Positions 55,460 to 64,000 of a DNA stretch of 64,000 nt are shown one piece after another. A model generated the notes under the pieces. It was given only the letters and a program-made list of their open reading frames with translations. It searched no databases and had not been told where the DNA came from. The position numbers and the translations under genes are program-made. The stretch is from the NCBI GenBank assembly GCA_001898485.1, contig MKTY01000007.1, positions 1-64,000 of the forward strand, given 5' to 3'. The number at the start of each line of letters is the position of its first letter. The first letter of the stretch is position 1. Origin of the DNA: Sphingobacteriales bacterium 46-32. Its GTDB lineage: Bacteria; Bacteroidota; Bacteroidia; Chitinophagales; Chitinophagaceae.

Positions 55460-56020
55460 ATGAATATTATCAATCTATTGTTCAGGTTGTTTTTAACCTT
55501 TAATGCTACTTCATTGATTTTGGTAGTTTATTTGGTTAAAGAAAAAATAGTAATAAACAGCTGGTTGTCTTGTTTTTTAAATATGTCATATTGGTGTTCT
55601 TATCTACTGTATTTAGCTATTCCTGTTTTGTTGACATTTTTCAGTCTATTACTATCTAATAAGCTGGCCGATGACAGCATTGAAGCAGAAAGGAACCAGC
55701 CTGTAATAAAGGAAGTAGAACAAGCTAATAATGCCTATTTACCAAGTTACCTAGGATACTTTTTTGTCGCTTTAAGTGTGCCTCATTGCGACACATTGAT
55801 TTTCGTTTTTATAATTCTGTTTCTTTTCACTTTCCTGTCACAGACACTTTACTTTAATCCTTTGTTTTTAGTTTTTGGTTATCATTTTTACTATGTAACT
55901 ACTGAAACGAACATCAAAATATTCGTGATTTCAAAACGAAACCTGAAAAACCCCAAGGGATTAGGTTTCCCAAATTTGAAACGAATCAATGACTTTACAT
56001 TCATCGATAAAAACAAATAA
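55460..56020 (+). CDS. kwaA: Kiwa antiphage protein KwaA
   Basis: 186-aa membrane protein with four hydrophobic helices: residues about 5-26, 40-66, 95-112 and 113-145. It has the KwaA-like segments ANNAYLPSYLGYFFVALS and LSQTLYFNPLFLVFGYHFYYVTT and the soluble end LKRINDFTFIDK. KwaA is the inner-membrane sensor of phage attack in Kiwa defence and works with KwaB, whose gene begins four bases later. The assignment rests on recognised sequence pattern plus gene order. The gene is AT-rich like the ABC system before it. Confidence 0.82.
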   Translation: MNIINLLFRLFLTFNATSLILVVYLVKEKIVINSWLSCFLNMSYWCSYLLYLAIPVLLTFFSLLLSNKLADDSIEAERNQPVIKEVEQANNAYLPSYLGYFFVALSVPHCDTLIFVFIILFLFTFLSQTLYFNPLFLVFGYHFYYVTTETNIKIFVISKRNLKNPKGLGFPNLKRINDFTFIDKNK

Positions 56021-56024
56021 AAGT

Positions 56025-56843
56025 ATGAATCACCTTTTAGCAAAAACGAAAGGCCGAAATGGAGACTTTTTTAAAGTAATTTCAAACAGACAGATTTTTG
56101 ATATTCCTGATGACCTAAATAATGGAATTGAGTATAACTCCGATTATAAGCTCGAAGATGACGAATGGTTTGCAATCACTGAGTTTTCTGAAAAGGAATA
56201 CTGCCTTGATTTTTTAATGACAAGATTTGTATCAACAGATTACAACCAGCTTTCAAGAGCGGGGTATCATAATATAGATTACTTAGTCGCTTATCAATCC
56301 GGAGTCTATTGCTTTCAAAAGTTACACCCAAGTCAGTTTATTAGAAAAAGATATTTTTCAATTTCGGACCAACCCGATTTAGAAAATACTCCAATCATTA
56401 TAATTAACCAAATTCCTGATGCGATTTATGTACGTGAGGAAGACACACTATACTTTAGAAAGTTACCTGCAATAACAACCATATTTAAGGGTATTTATGA
56501 ACTTTATAAAGAAGCAACACAAGAAGAGACTGAAGCTTTTCTGGAAAATAATTTCGTAAATCTAATTGATGATTTTAGCGCAGATACGGTAAAAAAAGCA
56601 AATAGAAAGCGTATTGCAATGGCTCAGGCAACGCTACAAAATTTTAACCGACGGGAGAAGAAGCAAATATTTAGCTACATCAGAGAATATTGTGCAGACC
56701 TGGAATTTGATGAAGACGCAGAGAACTTTTCAATATCAAATGAGGAGGATTTGAAGAAACTACTTTATGGTATTGAACAGCGCTACTATACGACAAAAGT
56801 AGGTAATGAAAAGCGATTAGCTAACTCCGTTATACCAGTCTAA
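56025..56843 (+). CDS. kwaB: Kiwa antiphage protein KwaB
   Basis: 272-aa soluble DUF4868-type protein. Seen are NQIPDAIYVREEDTLYFRKLPAITTIFKGIYELYKEAT, then EETEAFLENNFVNL and the positively charged KKANRKRIAMAQATL, typical of KwaB. KwaB binds DNA and blocks phage replication and late transcription after KwaA senses infection. The frame extends upstream to ATG 55989 inside kwaA, but ATG at 56025 (MNHLLAKTKGR) is four bases after the kwaA stop and is the likely start. The cargo ends soon after, at an inverted repeat. Confidence 0.82.
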   Translation: MNHLLAKTKGRNGDFFKVISNRQIFDIPDDLNNGIEYNSDYKLEDDEWFAITEFSEKEYCLDFLMTRFVSTDYNQLSRAGYHNIDYLVAYQSGVYCFQKLHPSQFIRKRYFSISDQPDLENTPIIIINQIPDAIYVREEDTLYFRKLPAITTIFKGIYELYKEATQEETEAFLENNFVNLIDDFSADTVKKANRKRIAMAQATLQNFNRREKKQIFSYIREYCADLEFDEDAENFSISNEEDLKKLLYGIEQRYYTTKVGNEKRLANSVIPV

Positions 56844-56960
56844 TATCAAGACTGAATAAACATTAACATAAAAGGTAAGACTGCTTAGCTCGATAATAAA
56901 ATTCTTCTTATACCGTAATGTTAAAATGCTTATTCAAACTAAGGTATTTATCGACACCTC

Positions 56961-57092
56961 CCGCGTGATGGATAGCAGCGGAAAGCCCACAGCGAGGTAC
57001 GAGCGAGGATTTGGAGCGAATAGCCCGACCCCTGCCAGCAGTATTTTGTAGTTCTTTGATAAATGTAAAACGGGCAGGGGGCACGCCCTGGT
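56961..57092 (-). repeat. Bacteroidota intergenic repeat, right inverted copy
   Basis: Read on the minus strand it gives GGGCGTGCCCCCTGCCCG, a variable 35-base stretch, GGCAGGGGTCGGGCTAT, and later GGGCTTTCCGCTGCTATCC and ATCACGC. It is the same family as the left copy at 49804-49887, in the opposite orientation. The inner CCCTGCC/GGCAGGG arms can form a hairpin that the left copy lacks. Confidence 0.8.
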
Positions 57093-57099
57093 AAAGAAA

Positions 57100-57530
57100 C
57101 TATTTCTTTTCAATCAACTTCTCCAGCTTGTCGATCATTTCCTTTTGTTGTTGCAGCATACGTTCGTATAACTCCGCCATTTTATCAAGGGGATTGAAAG
57201 TTGGTGTGTTGTTTATAATGCTTGCAAATTGTGGACTGGAATGGTCGTGATTGTTGAAAGTATTTGAAATGACGTTTATCGCAGCTTCCTCATCAAAATT
57301 CTGGAAAGCCTCAACAGGTATTTTTAATACCGCAGAAATTTGTTGCAACAGGGGCGCATCAATAGTTTCCTTTTGCTCCAGCAGCGATACTTTTTGCTGG
57401 TTCCAGTCGTCGCCCAGGTCTGCAGCCAGTGCATCCTGCTTGATGCCCAGCATTTCGCGGAAGCGTTTAATCCCGATAGTTCGGGACGTCCTTCGTGTAT
57501 CCTACTGGGTGTAGTAGCAGCATGTGTCAT
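57100..57530 (-). pseudogene. XRE-family helix-turn-helix regulator, frameshifted
   Basis: A minus-strand HTH gene split into two frames. The 5' part (ATG at 57530) reads MTHAATTPSRIHEGR; then CCCGAACTATCGGG (57472-57485) interrupts, and the protein continues in another frame as IKRFREMLGIKQDALAADLG, DDWNQQKVSLLEQKE and so on to a coiled-coil tail (LDKMAELYERMLQQQKEMIDKLEK). The 14-base insert is a hairpin (TCCCGA/TCGGGA). Removing it joins EGR directly to IKRFRE in frame. The intact gene would have encoded a regulator of about 135-140 aa, divergent from the Wadjet operon. Confidence 0.78.
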
Positions 57531-57672
57531 AGCAGCAAATTTTCTATGTAAATAACCAGCAGGCGTTATTACAAACGATTATGAAAATATGCCTACTTAT
57601 GATTAAATTTTTACTTGTAAAACATTTTACCAGGCTATTCATAGCCTGCCCGGTCACCTAAAAGTTGTAAAT

Positions 57673-59139
57673 ATGACCTTCGAATCCCTCCTCCAGCAAT
57701 TTAAAACGGCCCGGCCCCTGCTACTGTTGCGGGCAAGGAATGCGCCATTTATCATCTCCTTCCTGCACAAAGTATTTGCCGATGCCCATACCACCACTAT
57801 TGCTAATAGCGAGCTACGTAGCAAGCTGGAAGGGTATATGGAAGACCTGTCTTACGAAGAAAAGGACGAAGAGCTCGATGCCACTACCCTCTTCGACGAC
57901 TTTGCCCTGAGGGCCGCCCAATACATCGACAAATGGAGCAACAGCGGCTACCTGCGTAAATATCCGGGCGACGATGGCGAAGACCTGCATGAGCTCACAC
58001 CCGATACCATCAAAGTACTGAAATGGCTGGAAGACCTGGCCCCACGCGAACATATAGGCACCAACAGCCGGTTTAAAGATATATTTTTTAAACTGCAAAA
58101 GATGGTGGAACAAACCAACGAAGACCCTGAAGCCCGCATAGAAGAACTGCAAAAAAAGAAATGGGAAATAGAAAATGAGATCAACCTCATCAAAATGGGC
58201 AAAAAACCCAACGTGTTTGATGAAACGGAAATTAAAGAGCAGTTCTACGACCTCAATAAAATGGCCCGCGAGCTGCTGGCAGATTTTTCGGAAGTGGAGC
58301 AAAACTTTGAGCAGATACGTAAGGACATACAACGAAAATATACCGAACGTGACATAGCCAAAGGCACCCTGCTGGTATTTGCGCTGGATGCGCTGGACGA
58401 CATAGATCAAAAGCCGCAGGGAAAAAGCTTTAAAGCCTTTTGGGAATTTTTAATGAACGAGAATCGGCAACAGGAGTTTAGCGCACTTACCGAGCGGCTA
58501 TACCAGATGCTGGCCGAAAACAATATTGACTACAATAACGACAAATTCCTGAAAAACCTGAAACGTTACCTGCACGTATCCGGGCGTAAAGTAATTGATG
58601 CCAACAAAAAACTAAGCGAAAAAATAAGCCGTGTACTCTCCGAAAAAAACCTGCTGGAGCGCAGAAGGGCCATGGAACTGATTGGCGACATACGGCAAAT
58701 GGCTTTTGACCTTATGGACACTAAAATAAAAGAGGAGCAGTTTATTACCATTGAAGACGAGCCGGCCATTAACCTTTTCGATCGCTGGCAACCCGGCGAA
58801 GAGCGGGATATGGCTACTGCGGTATTGTTTCCCGACAGCAGCATCGGCGAAGAAGAGGAAGTGGACTTTACAGCCCTGTTTGACCAGTTTACCATTGATA
58901 AAAAAAAGCTGCAACAGCGTATAGAACAAATGCTGGAAACAAGAGACCAGGCAACGTTAAAAGAGATCGTAGATACTTATGGCATAGAGAACGGCCTGAG
59001 CGAAGTGGTGGGTTACTTTTCGTTGGCCACCGAGAGCAGCCACCACATTATTATAGAGGAAGCCCGAGAGCCGATACTGGTGGGCGACCGGTGGGTAAAC
59101 GTGCCCATGATTATTTATACAAAACCAAATGTACACTGA
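57673..59139 (+). CDS. jetA: Wadjet protein JetA (DUF3375)
   Basis: 488-aa kleisin-like subunit of the type I Wadjet anti-plasmid complex, matching MukF in role. The start MTFESLLQQFKTARPLLLLRARNAPFIISFLHKVF and the following ANSELRSKLEGYMEDL match DUF3375. A coiled-coil linker lies at residues about 150-215, followed by helical segments and a C-terminal winged-helix-like part. It is the first gene of jetABCD and overlaps or abuts jetB. Base composition is nearer to core than the ABC/Kiwa block. The regulator divergent from it is broken. Confidence 0.9.
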   Translation: MTFESLLQQFKTARPLLLLRARNAPFIISFLHKVFADAHTTTIANSELRSKLEGYMEDLSYEEKDEELDATTLFDDFALRAAQYIDKWSNSGYLRKYPGDDGEDLHELTPDTIKVLKWLEDLAPREHIGTNSRFKDIFFKLQKMVEQTNEDPEARIEELQKKKWEIENEINLIKMGKKPNVFDETEIKEQFYDLNKMARELLADFSEVEQNFEQIRKDIQRKYTERDIAKGTLLVFALDALDDIDQKPQGKSFKAFWEFLMNENRQQEFSALTERLYQMLAENNIDYNNDKFLKNLKRYLHVSGRKVIDANKKLSEKISRVLSEKNLLERRRAMELIGDIRQMAFDLMDTKIKEEQFITIEDEPAINLFDRWQPGEERDMATAVLFPDSSIGEEEEVDFTALFDQFTIDKKKLQQRIEQMLETRDQATLKEIVDTYGIENGLSEVVGYFSLATESSHHIIIEEAREPILVGDRWVNVPMIIYTKPNVH

Positions 59140-59140
59140 T

Positions 59141-59740
59141 ATGGAACCGAAAATGCAAAGGGCGCCCTACGCTGCCGCTATTATTAAACTGCTGCAGGGA
59201 CCGGTGTATGCCGATGATAAAAACACCTGGCGTGAAATACTTGGCTGGCAATCGGCCATACAGGAATACTTTGGCAAAATAGGACTACAGCTAACCATTA
59301 CCGAGCAAGATGGCTTTGCCCGGGTGCTGCAGCCAGAAGCAGCCGAGGATGAAGAGCAACCCTTGCCCCGCCTGATGAAAAAGCAGGCACTAAACTACGA
59401 GGCCACCCTGCTGGCTGTAATGCTACGGGAAGGCTTGGAAGAATTTGATGTACGCAGCGATGGCACCAAATACTTTCTGACACAAAAAGAGATCAAAGAA
59501 CGCATTGAACTGTTTTACAAAGAGCAAACCAATAAAAGTAAGCTGTGGCGCGACCTGTCCAAACCCATTACCGCCCTGCTCAGCATCGGTATCCTCAAGC
59601 TCAACCGCGAAGATGCGGCTAACAAAGACAACAACCAGTACGAAGTAAAACGTATTGTAAAAGCATTCATCAGCAACGAAAAGCTGGAAGAAATAAAACA
59701 AAAGCTCGCCAACTATGTCCACACTATTCAGCAACAATAA
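59141..59740 (+). CDS. jetB: Wadjet protein JetB (DUF4194)
   Basis: 199-aa MukE-like subunit of the Wadjet complex that binds the kleisin JetA. The DUF4194 pattern is visible: YAAAIIKLLQGPVYADDKNTWREILGWQSAIQEYFGKIGLQL near the start and LNYEATLLAVMLREGLEEF in the middle. ATG at 59141 (MEPKMQRAPYAA) is one base after the jetA stop; an ATG at 59129 inside jetA gives four more residues and is also possible. Its 3' end overlaps jetC by 26 bases. Confidence 0.88.
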   Translation: MEPKMQRAPYAAAIIKLLQGPVYADDKNTWREILGWQSAIQEYFGKIGLQLTITEQDGFARVLQPEAAEDEEQPLPRLMKKQALNYEATLLAVMLREGLEEFDVRSDGTKYFLTQKEIKERIELFYKEQTNKSKLWRDLSKPITALLSIGILKLNREDAANKDNNQYEVKRIVKAFISNEKLEEIKQKLANYVHTIQQQ

Positions 59741-62700
59741 TACAGACAATGGCTACAGGCTGCGATACCTCGAAATATTCAATTGGGGCACATTCAACGG
59801 TAAAGTGCACAAACTACAGCCCAATGGGCGCACCTCGTTGCTTACCGGTGCTAACGGCAGCGGCAAAACGACGCTGATCGATGCGCTGCTCACCATACTG
59901 GTACCCACCGGCAAACGGTTTTACAACCAATCATCGGGGGCCGAATCGAAAAAAGAGCGGGATGAGAACTCTTACTTCTGGGGCTACTATGGCAAAACTT
60001 TTTCCGAGCTGGAAGACAAATCAAAAACCGAGCAATTGCGGCAAAAAGCCGATAACCCTTACTCCGTGCTGCTGGCTTGTTTTCAAAACTCGGGTACACA
60101 ACATACCATATCGCTGGTTCAGGTAAGGTGGTACAACAATGGTGGGTTGCAAAAAGTATTCATCATAGCCCCCTACCTGCTCAACATCGATGACCATTTT
60201 GGGAAAGACCATTTTGATTTTCGGGGTGATTGGAAAAAGAAACTTAAAAACCAGTTTCCCAAAACAGAACTCTACAACAGCTTTAAAGAATATGCTGCCC
60301 ACTTTAGCGAAACCTTTGGGTTAAAAGATAAAGCCTTGTCGCTCTTTAGCCAAACGGTGGGTATTAAAGTACTGGGCGATCTGACCAACTTTATCCGGCA
60401 GGAAATGCTGGAAGAATCCGATGCCGAAGAGCAATTTAAAAACCTGCATGAGCATTACAGCGACCTGCTGGTCAGCCATAAAGCCATACAGAAAGATGAA
60501 AAACAACTGGAGCTGCTTACACCCATTATTACCCATAAAGAAACGCTGTATGCCCAGCGCAGCGGTAAAGCCCAGCTCGATTTTGTGGAAGAACAAATGC
60601 CCTTCTATCTCAATAAAACAGAGTATGAGCTGCTGGCCGCACATATCAGCCAGACAGAGCGGGACGCCACAGTCGCCCGGGAAGAAGAGCGACTTGCCAC
60701 AGAAAAAATAAAGGCCCTGGAGCAGGAAAAAGATCAACTGACCACTCAAAAGGCCGCCCTCAACATAGATCACCAGGTAACCCTACTAAACAAGGATGTA
60801 GCGACTGAGACGGGCAAAAAAAATGACAAGTCTGCCGCGTATAATATATATGAAACCACCTGTAAGCAATTGAATCTGGACATGCCTGGAGACAGCAATG
60901 AATTTAACGAAAACTATAATCAGGCGAAGACGCTAAGTGCAAACCTGCCCAAAGAACTGGAAACGCTTTTGGATCAAAAAACGAGATGGAAAATTGAACA
61001 GGAAAGCACAGAGCAAAATATTAAAGATTTACAACAGCAAATTAACTCGCTAATGGAGCGGAAAAACCGCATTCCCGATGAACTCGTACAGGTCAGGAAA
61101 CGCCTGACGGAACTGCTGGACATAACAGAAGCTGAGCTTCCTTTTGCCGGAGAGCTGATAAAGGTATTGCCGGCAGAACAAAAGTGGGAAGATGCTATTG
61201 AGCGACTGTTACATAATTTTTCCATGCAATTACTGGTACCCGAAAAATTTATAAAGTCCGTCAATTATTTTATCTATAACAATGACATGCGCACCAAACT
61301 GGTGTACCAGAAAGTAGAGCAGAAAAGGGTGCAGCCACTCCGATGGCCCACGGATGAAGATGACCTGGTTAATAAACTCGAATTCAAAGAATCGGGTTTT
61401 AAGGACTGGATAGAAACTGCCTTGCTGGAACGATTCAACTATTACTGTACCGATGACCTGGAAGTGTTTTACGGATCCCAAAAAGCCATTACCTCCAATG
61501 GACTAATGCGGAATGTAAACCGCCATGAAAAAGATGACCGTCCCGGCAAATGGCATAAAGGAAAATACCGCCTGGGATGGGATAACCGCGAAACCATAAA
61601 ATACCTGCAACAAGAGAAAAAGCAGGAAGAATCAAACTATGAGCATCTTGGCGGTAAAATCAGGCAAATAAACCCACGGATAGACGCCATTAATAAAACC
61701 ATACATGCTGTCACCAACATACTCCGCTATCAAACCTACGACGAGATAGATTGGCAGCGGCATGCGGAAAAAATAGTATCGTTGAACAAACAGATAGATG
61801 AACTGAAAAAATCATCGCAGGCTTACGAGATCATAGTTGGGCAGATAAAGGAAGTAGAAGCAGGACTAAATTCGGAACGTGACAAGAGAGACGAGCTAAT
61901 AGGGAAAATAAAAACACTTGAGCGAGAGTATAATGATAAAAACGCCAGATTGCTAAACCTGGATTTTGAAGCACTAACCGATGCCGGTACACAGGCTATC
62001 CAAGTATTTATGCAGGAGGAAAAAATGGACATCAGTAACGAGCAAAGCCTGGCTGCGTTTGAAACGATAATGCGGCAAATTGCCGGCAGGTTGAAAGCGA
62101 GACAGAAAGCTGCTACTGAAGCCGTCAATCAACTGGAGCAAAAGATTATAAAAGACATGGCGGCTTTTGTACACCCTGAGGAGAAAATAATACGAGAGTT
62201 TCCAAGCTGGCAGGGCGATGTGATCAATATCAGCGCTGATCTTAAAAGCATAGAGGATATTGAAGAACTCTACAACACTATACAAACGCAGCGCCTGGTA
62301 GAGCATAAAAAAAGGTTCCGCGAATACATGGATAAAAGCATGCTGGACGCCCTTACCAGTTATCGCACCTGGCTGGACAATGAGCTGGATAAGATCAAGG
62401 ATATGATTGACGAGCTGAACGTTCCTTTAAAGAAAATCACGTTCAACCGAAATCCCGACACCTACCTGCAACTGGAATACCGCCCGTTACGCGGTGAAAA
62501 CGAAATCAATATCTTCCGCAGGCAACTCAGCGCAGCCATACCCAATGCGTTGGACTTTGCTACGCAGCAGGATGACAACTACAGGGAACAGGTATTTGAG
62601 AAAATAAAAAATCTCGTTACCGAACTGCAAAAAGAAGAAGCCTGGCGCAGGAAGGTAAGCGACGTACGCAACTGGCTCAGCTTTGGCGCAAGAGAATACT

Positions 62701-63110
62701 CTATGGCGGAAAACAGGGCGGAGCAATACCACGACAACACGGCCAGCTATTCGGGTGGACAAAAGGCACAGTTCACCTATGCCATCCTGGGAGCAGCCAT
62801 TGCACACCAATTTGGTATCTTTCAGCAGGGACGGCAGCACAAAAGCCTCCGCTTTATAACAGTAGACGAGGCCTTCAGTAAGCTAGATCCTGAGAAAAGT
62901 CGTTTCTTAATGGAGTTTTGTGAACAGCTCAACCTGCAAATACTGGTAGTAACTCCATTGGACAAAATAAATATTGCAGAACCCTATATTCATGCCGTGC
63001 ATTTTGTGGAGATTAAAAACAAGAAAAACTCTGTGCTGCATAACCTTACGATGGAACAATACTATAAGCAAAAAGAAAACTTTAAACAAGTAACGGAAGA
63101 AACAGAATGA
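59715..63110 (+). CDS. jetC: Wadjet SMC-like ATPase JetC
   Basis: 1131-aa MukB-like ATPase that extrudes DNA loops in the Wadjet complex. Walker A is LLTGANGSGKTTLIDALLTIL near residue 45, long coiled-coil arms cover about 280-470 and 640-880, and the C-terminal lobe has the ABC signature YSGGQKAQFTYAILGAAI and Walker B ITVDEAFSKLDPEKSRF. With JetAB it probes DNA size and topology so that small plasmid circles are cut by JetD. The stop overlaps the start of jetD (ATGA). Confidence 0.93.
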   Translation: MSTLFSNNNTDNGYRLRYLEIFNWGTFNGKVHKLQPNGRTSLLTGANGSGKTTLIDALLTILVPTGKRFYNQSSGAESKKERDENSYFWGYYGKTFSELEDKSKTEQLRQKADNPYSVLLACFQNSGTQHTISLVQVRWYNNGGLQKVFIIAPYLLNIDDHFGKDHFDFRGDWKKKLKNQFPKTELYNSFKEYAAHFSETFGLKDKALSLFSQTVGIKVLGDLTNFIRQEMLEESDAEEQFKNLHEHYSDLLVSHKAIQKDEKQLELLTPIITHKETLYAQRSGKAQLDFVEEQMPFYLNKTEYELLAAHISQTERDATVAREEERLATEKIKALEQEKDQLTTQKAALNIDHQVTLLNKDVATETGKKNDKSAAYNIYETTCKQLNLDMPGDSNEFNENYNQAKTLSANLPKELETLLDQKTRWKIEQESTEQNIKDLQQQINSLMERKNRIPDELVQVRKRLTELLDITEAELPFAGELIKVLPAEQKWEDAIERLLHNFSMQLLVPEKFIKSVNYFIYNNDMRTKLVYQKVEQKRVQPLRWPTDEDDLVNKLEFKESGFKDWIETALLERFNYYCTDDLEVFYGSQKAITSNGLMRNVNRHEKDDRPGKWHKGKYRLGWDNRETIKYLQQEKKQEESNYEHLGGKIRQINPRIDAINKTIHAVTNILRYQTYDEIDWQRHAEKIVSLNKQIDELKKSSQAYEIIVGQIKEVEAGLNSERDKRDELIGKIKTLEREYNDKNARLLNLDFEALTDAGTQAIQVFMQEEKMDISNEQSLAAFETIMRQIAGRLKARQKAATEAVNQLEQKIIKDMAAFVHPEEKIIREFPSWQGDVINISADLKSIEDIEELYNTIQTQRLVEHKKRFREYMDKSMLDALTSYRTWLDNELDKIKDMIDELNVPLKKITFNRNPDTYLQLEYRPLRGENEINIFRRQLSAAIPNALDFATQQDDNYREQVFEKIKNLVTELQKEEAWRRKVSDVRNWLSFGAREYSMAENRAEQYHDNTASYSGGQKAQFTYAILGAAIAHQFGIFQQGRQHKSLRFITVDEAFSKLDPEKSRFLMEFCEQLNLQILVVTPLDKINIAEPYIHAVHFVEIKNKKNSVLHNLTMEQYYKQKENFKQVTEETE

Positions 63111-64000
63111 TAACGCCACAGGAACTTCTGGATAAATCGGACAAACACTTCTTTAAAATAGCAGGTGCTGTATTAAAGGATGAAAATCCTTTTCCCCTGG
63201 TGATCCCATCCGACAAAAAGATACAAGACACTGGTTTTAATAACCTGCAAAGTGCCCTCATACCACTTTATAATCACTCAAAAGACAAAAAAGGTAAGGG
63301 ATACACCATAGCATGGAAAACAAAAAACATACAAGGTTCTCAACAGAAAATTCCCGCTAAAATATATTATGAAACCCTGGAAGACTACCTCTTTTTTACG
63401 AAGCGTGAAAAAGACTTTTCGAAAATAAAAGGAGTGTACGAACTAATTGCGACTTCCTTTCCACTCAATGCCGCCTGGGCAAAAGAAGAACCTGCTTTTC
63501 TTTTAACCTACGCAGCCATCATGCCCGACCTGCTAAAAGTGGTCCGTTATTTCTTTGACCATACGCCTCCCCATCAGCTTTACTTACGTGAGTTGCCGAT
63601 ACAGGTACACACAAAGTTTATTGAGGATAATACGAAGCCCTTAAAGAAGATGCTGGATATAATGTTACCTGCCGACAAGATCAACTTTGAAGAAAAAGAC
63701 TTCTTCGGTCGGTATCAGGTAAAACGGCCCAATATCTATACGCAGGTCAGGGTACTGGATGATGCACTAAAATCTACGTTGGGCTACCATGAACTGGCGC
63801 TTACCATTGATGATGCCGCCTTGCTCACCTGGCAGCCAGAAAAGGTATTTATCATTGAGAATGGAGCTTGTTTTCGGTCCTTTCCTAAAATAAAAAGCAG
63901 CGTGGCCATTTTTGGGGAAGGCTTTAAAAGCCGCGTCAACAAATATATTCCCTGGCTGGCCGATTGTGAGCTCTATTGCTGGTTTGATATGGATGCCGCT
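63107..64000 (+). CDS. jetD: Wadjet nuclease JetD (DUF3322/DUF2220), partial
   Basis: The first 298 codons of the plasmid-cleaving subunit; the gene runs off the right edge. It begins MITPQELLDKSDKHFFKIAG and reads in frame to the window end. The DUF3322 part occupies residues about 1-190. The Toprim-like nuclease part starts with FIIENGACFRSFPKIKSSVAIFGEGFK, whose glutamate in IENG and aspartates in WFDMDA near the edge fit the topoisomerase VI-like active site. The start overlaps the jetC stop by four bases. Family members are usually about 400 aa, so about 100 residues are missing. Confidence 0.88.
   Translation, partial: MITPQELLDKSDKHFFKIAGAVLKDENPFPLVIPSDKKIQDTGFNNLQSALIPLYNHSKDKKGKGYTIAWKTKNIQGSQQKIPAKIYYETLEDYLFFTKREKDFSKIKGVYELIATSFPLNAAWAKEEPAFLLTYAAIMPDLLKVVRYFFDHTPPHQLYLRELPIQVHTKFIEDNTKPLKKMLDIMLPADKINFEEKDFFGRYQVKRPNIYTQVRVLDDALKSTLGYHELALTIDDAALLTWQPEKVFIIENGACFRSFPKIKSSVAIFGEGFKSRVNKYIPWLADCELYCWFDMDAA

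Noticed and set aside
55989-56024. Longer KwaB start inside kwaA
   Set aside because: The extra residues simply read kwaA's end in another frame; ATG at 56025 sits right after the kwaA stop.

Overview
The window looks like a chromosomal segment of a Bacteroidota bacterium, most likely of the family Chitinophagaceae. The reasons are Bacteroidota-type promoters (TAnnTTTG at -7), A-rich rather than Shine-Dalgarno-rich start regions, TlpA-type thioredoxin lipoproteins, S9 peptidase, GH78 rhamnosidase and Bacteroidota-specific intergenic repeats. The assignment is from pattern recognition only; no search was run.

Layout. 1-7.2 kb: cystathionine beta-synthase-like enzyme, a BtuF-like metal-binding protein behind an odd 480-nt leader, a conserved protein with a possible kinase fold, then class II and class I fructose-bisphosphate aldolases side by side. 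7.2-11.2 kb: AT-rich accessory patch on the minus strand, with small orphan genes (two resembling polymorphic-toxin immunity proteins, one lipoprotein), at least three decayed REP-associated transposase (RAYT) copies, and palindromic and dispersed repeats. 11.2-16 kb: membrane proteins (DUF5009-like, Pr6Pr, bestrophin), a GHKL-like ATPase-domain protein with a second odd leader, and small proteins. 16.0-16.8 kb: a 13-copy hairpin-bearing tandem repeat. 16.9-25.5 kb: S9 peptidase, two TlpA-type proteins, accD, smpB, a secreted protein. 25.5-31 kb: topoisomerase IV (parE, a DUF1835 gene, parC). 31-41.3 kb: ModF-like ABC protein, glucosylglycerol-phosphate synthase/phosphatase fusion, TPR protein, universal stress protein, two-component pair, MscS channel, tRNA-Lys. 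41.5-49.8 kb: GH78 rhamnosidase and the SbcDC nuclease.

49.8-64 kb is an antiphage/anti-plasmid island: a three-gene ABC-three-component-type system (PD-(D/E)xK-like nuclease, small middle protein, SMC-like ATPase), a Kiwa pair (kwaA, kwaB), a broken XRE-type regulator and a type I Wadjet operon (jetA-jetB-jetC-jetD, with jetD cut by the window edge). The AT-rich ABC system plus Kiwa lies between two inverted copies of an intergenic repeat and looks like a unit inserted next to sbcDC.

The most unusual non-coding signals are two distant gene leaders (2.0-2.4 kb and 13.75-13.93 kb) sharing a degenerate, regularly spaced motif close to AATCCTTTGAAAAACC, an octamer repeat family (AGCAYATY) whose orientation seems tied to transcript ends, and a cluster of TGTGTGACACA dyads at 35.1-35.3 kb.
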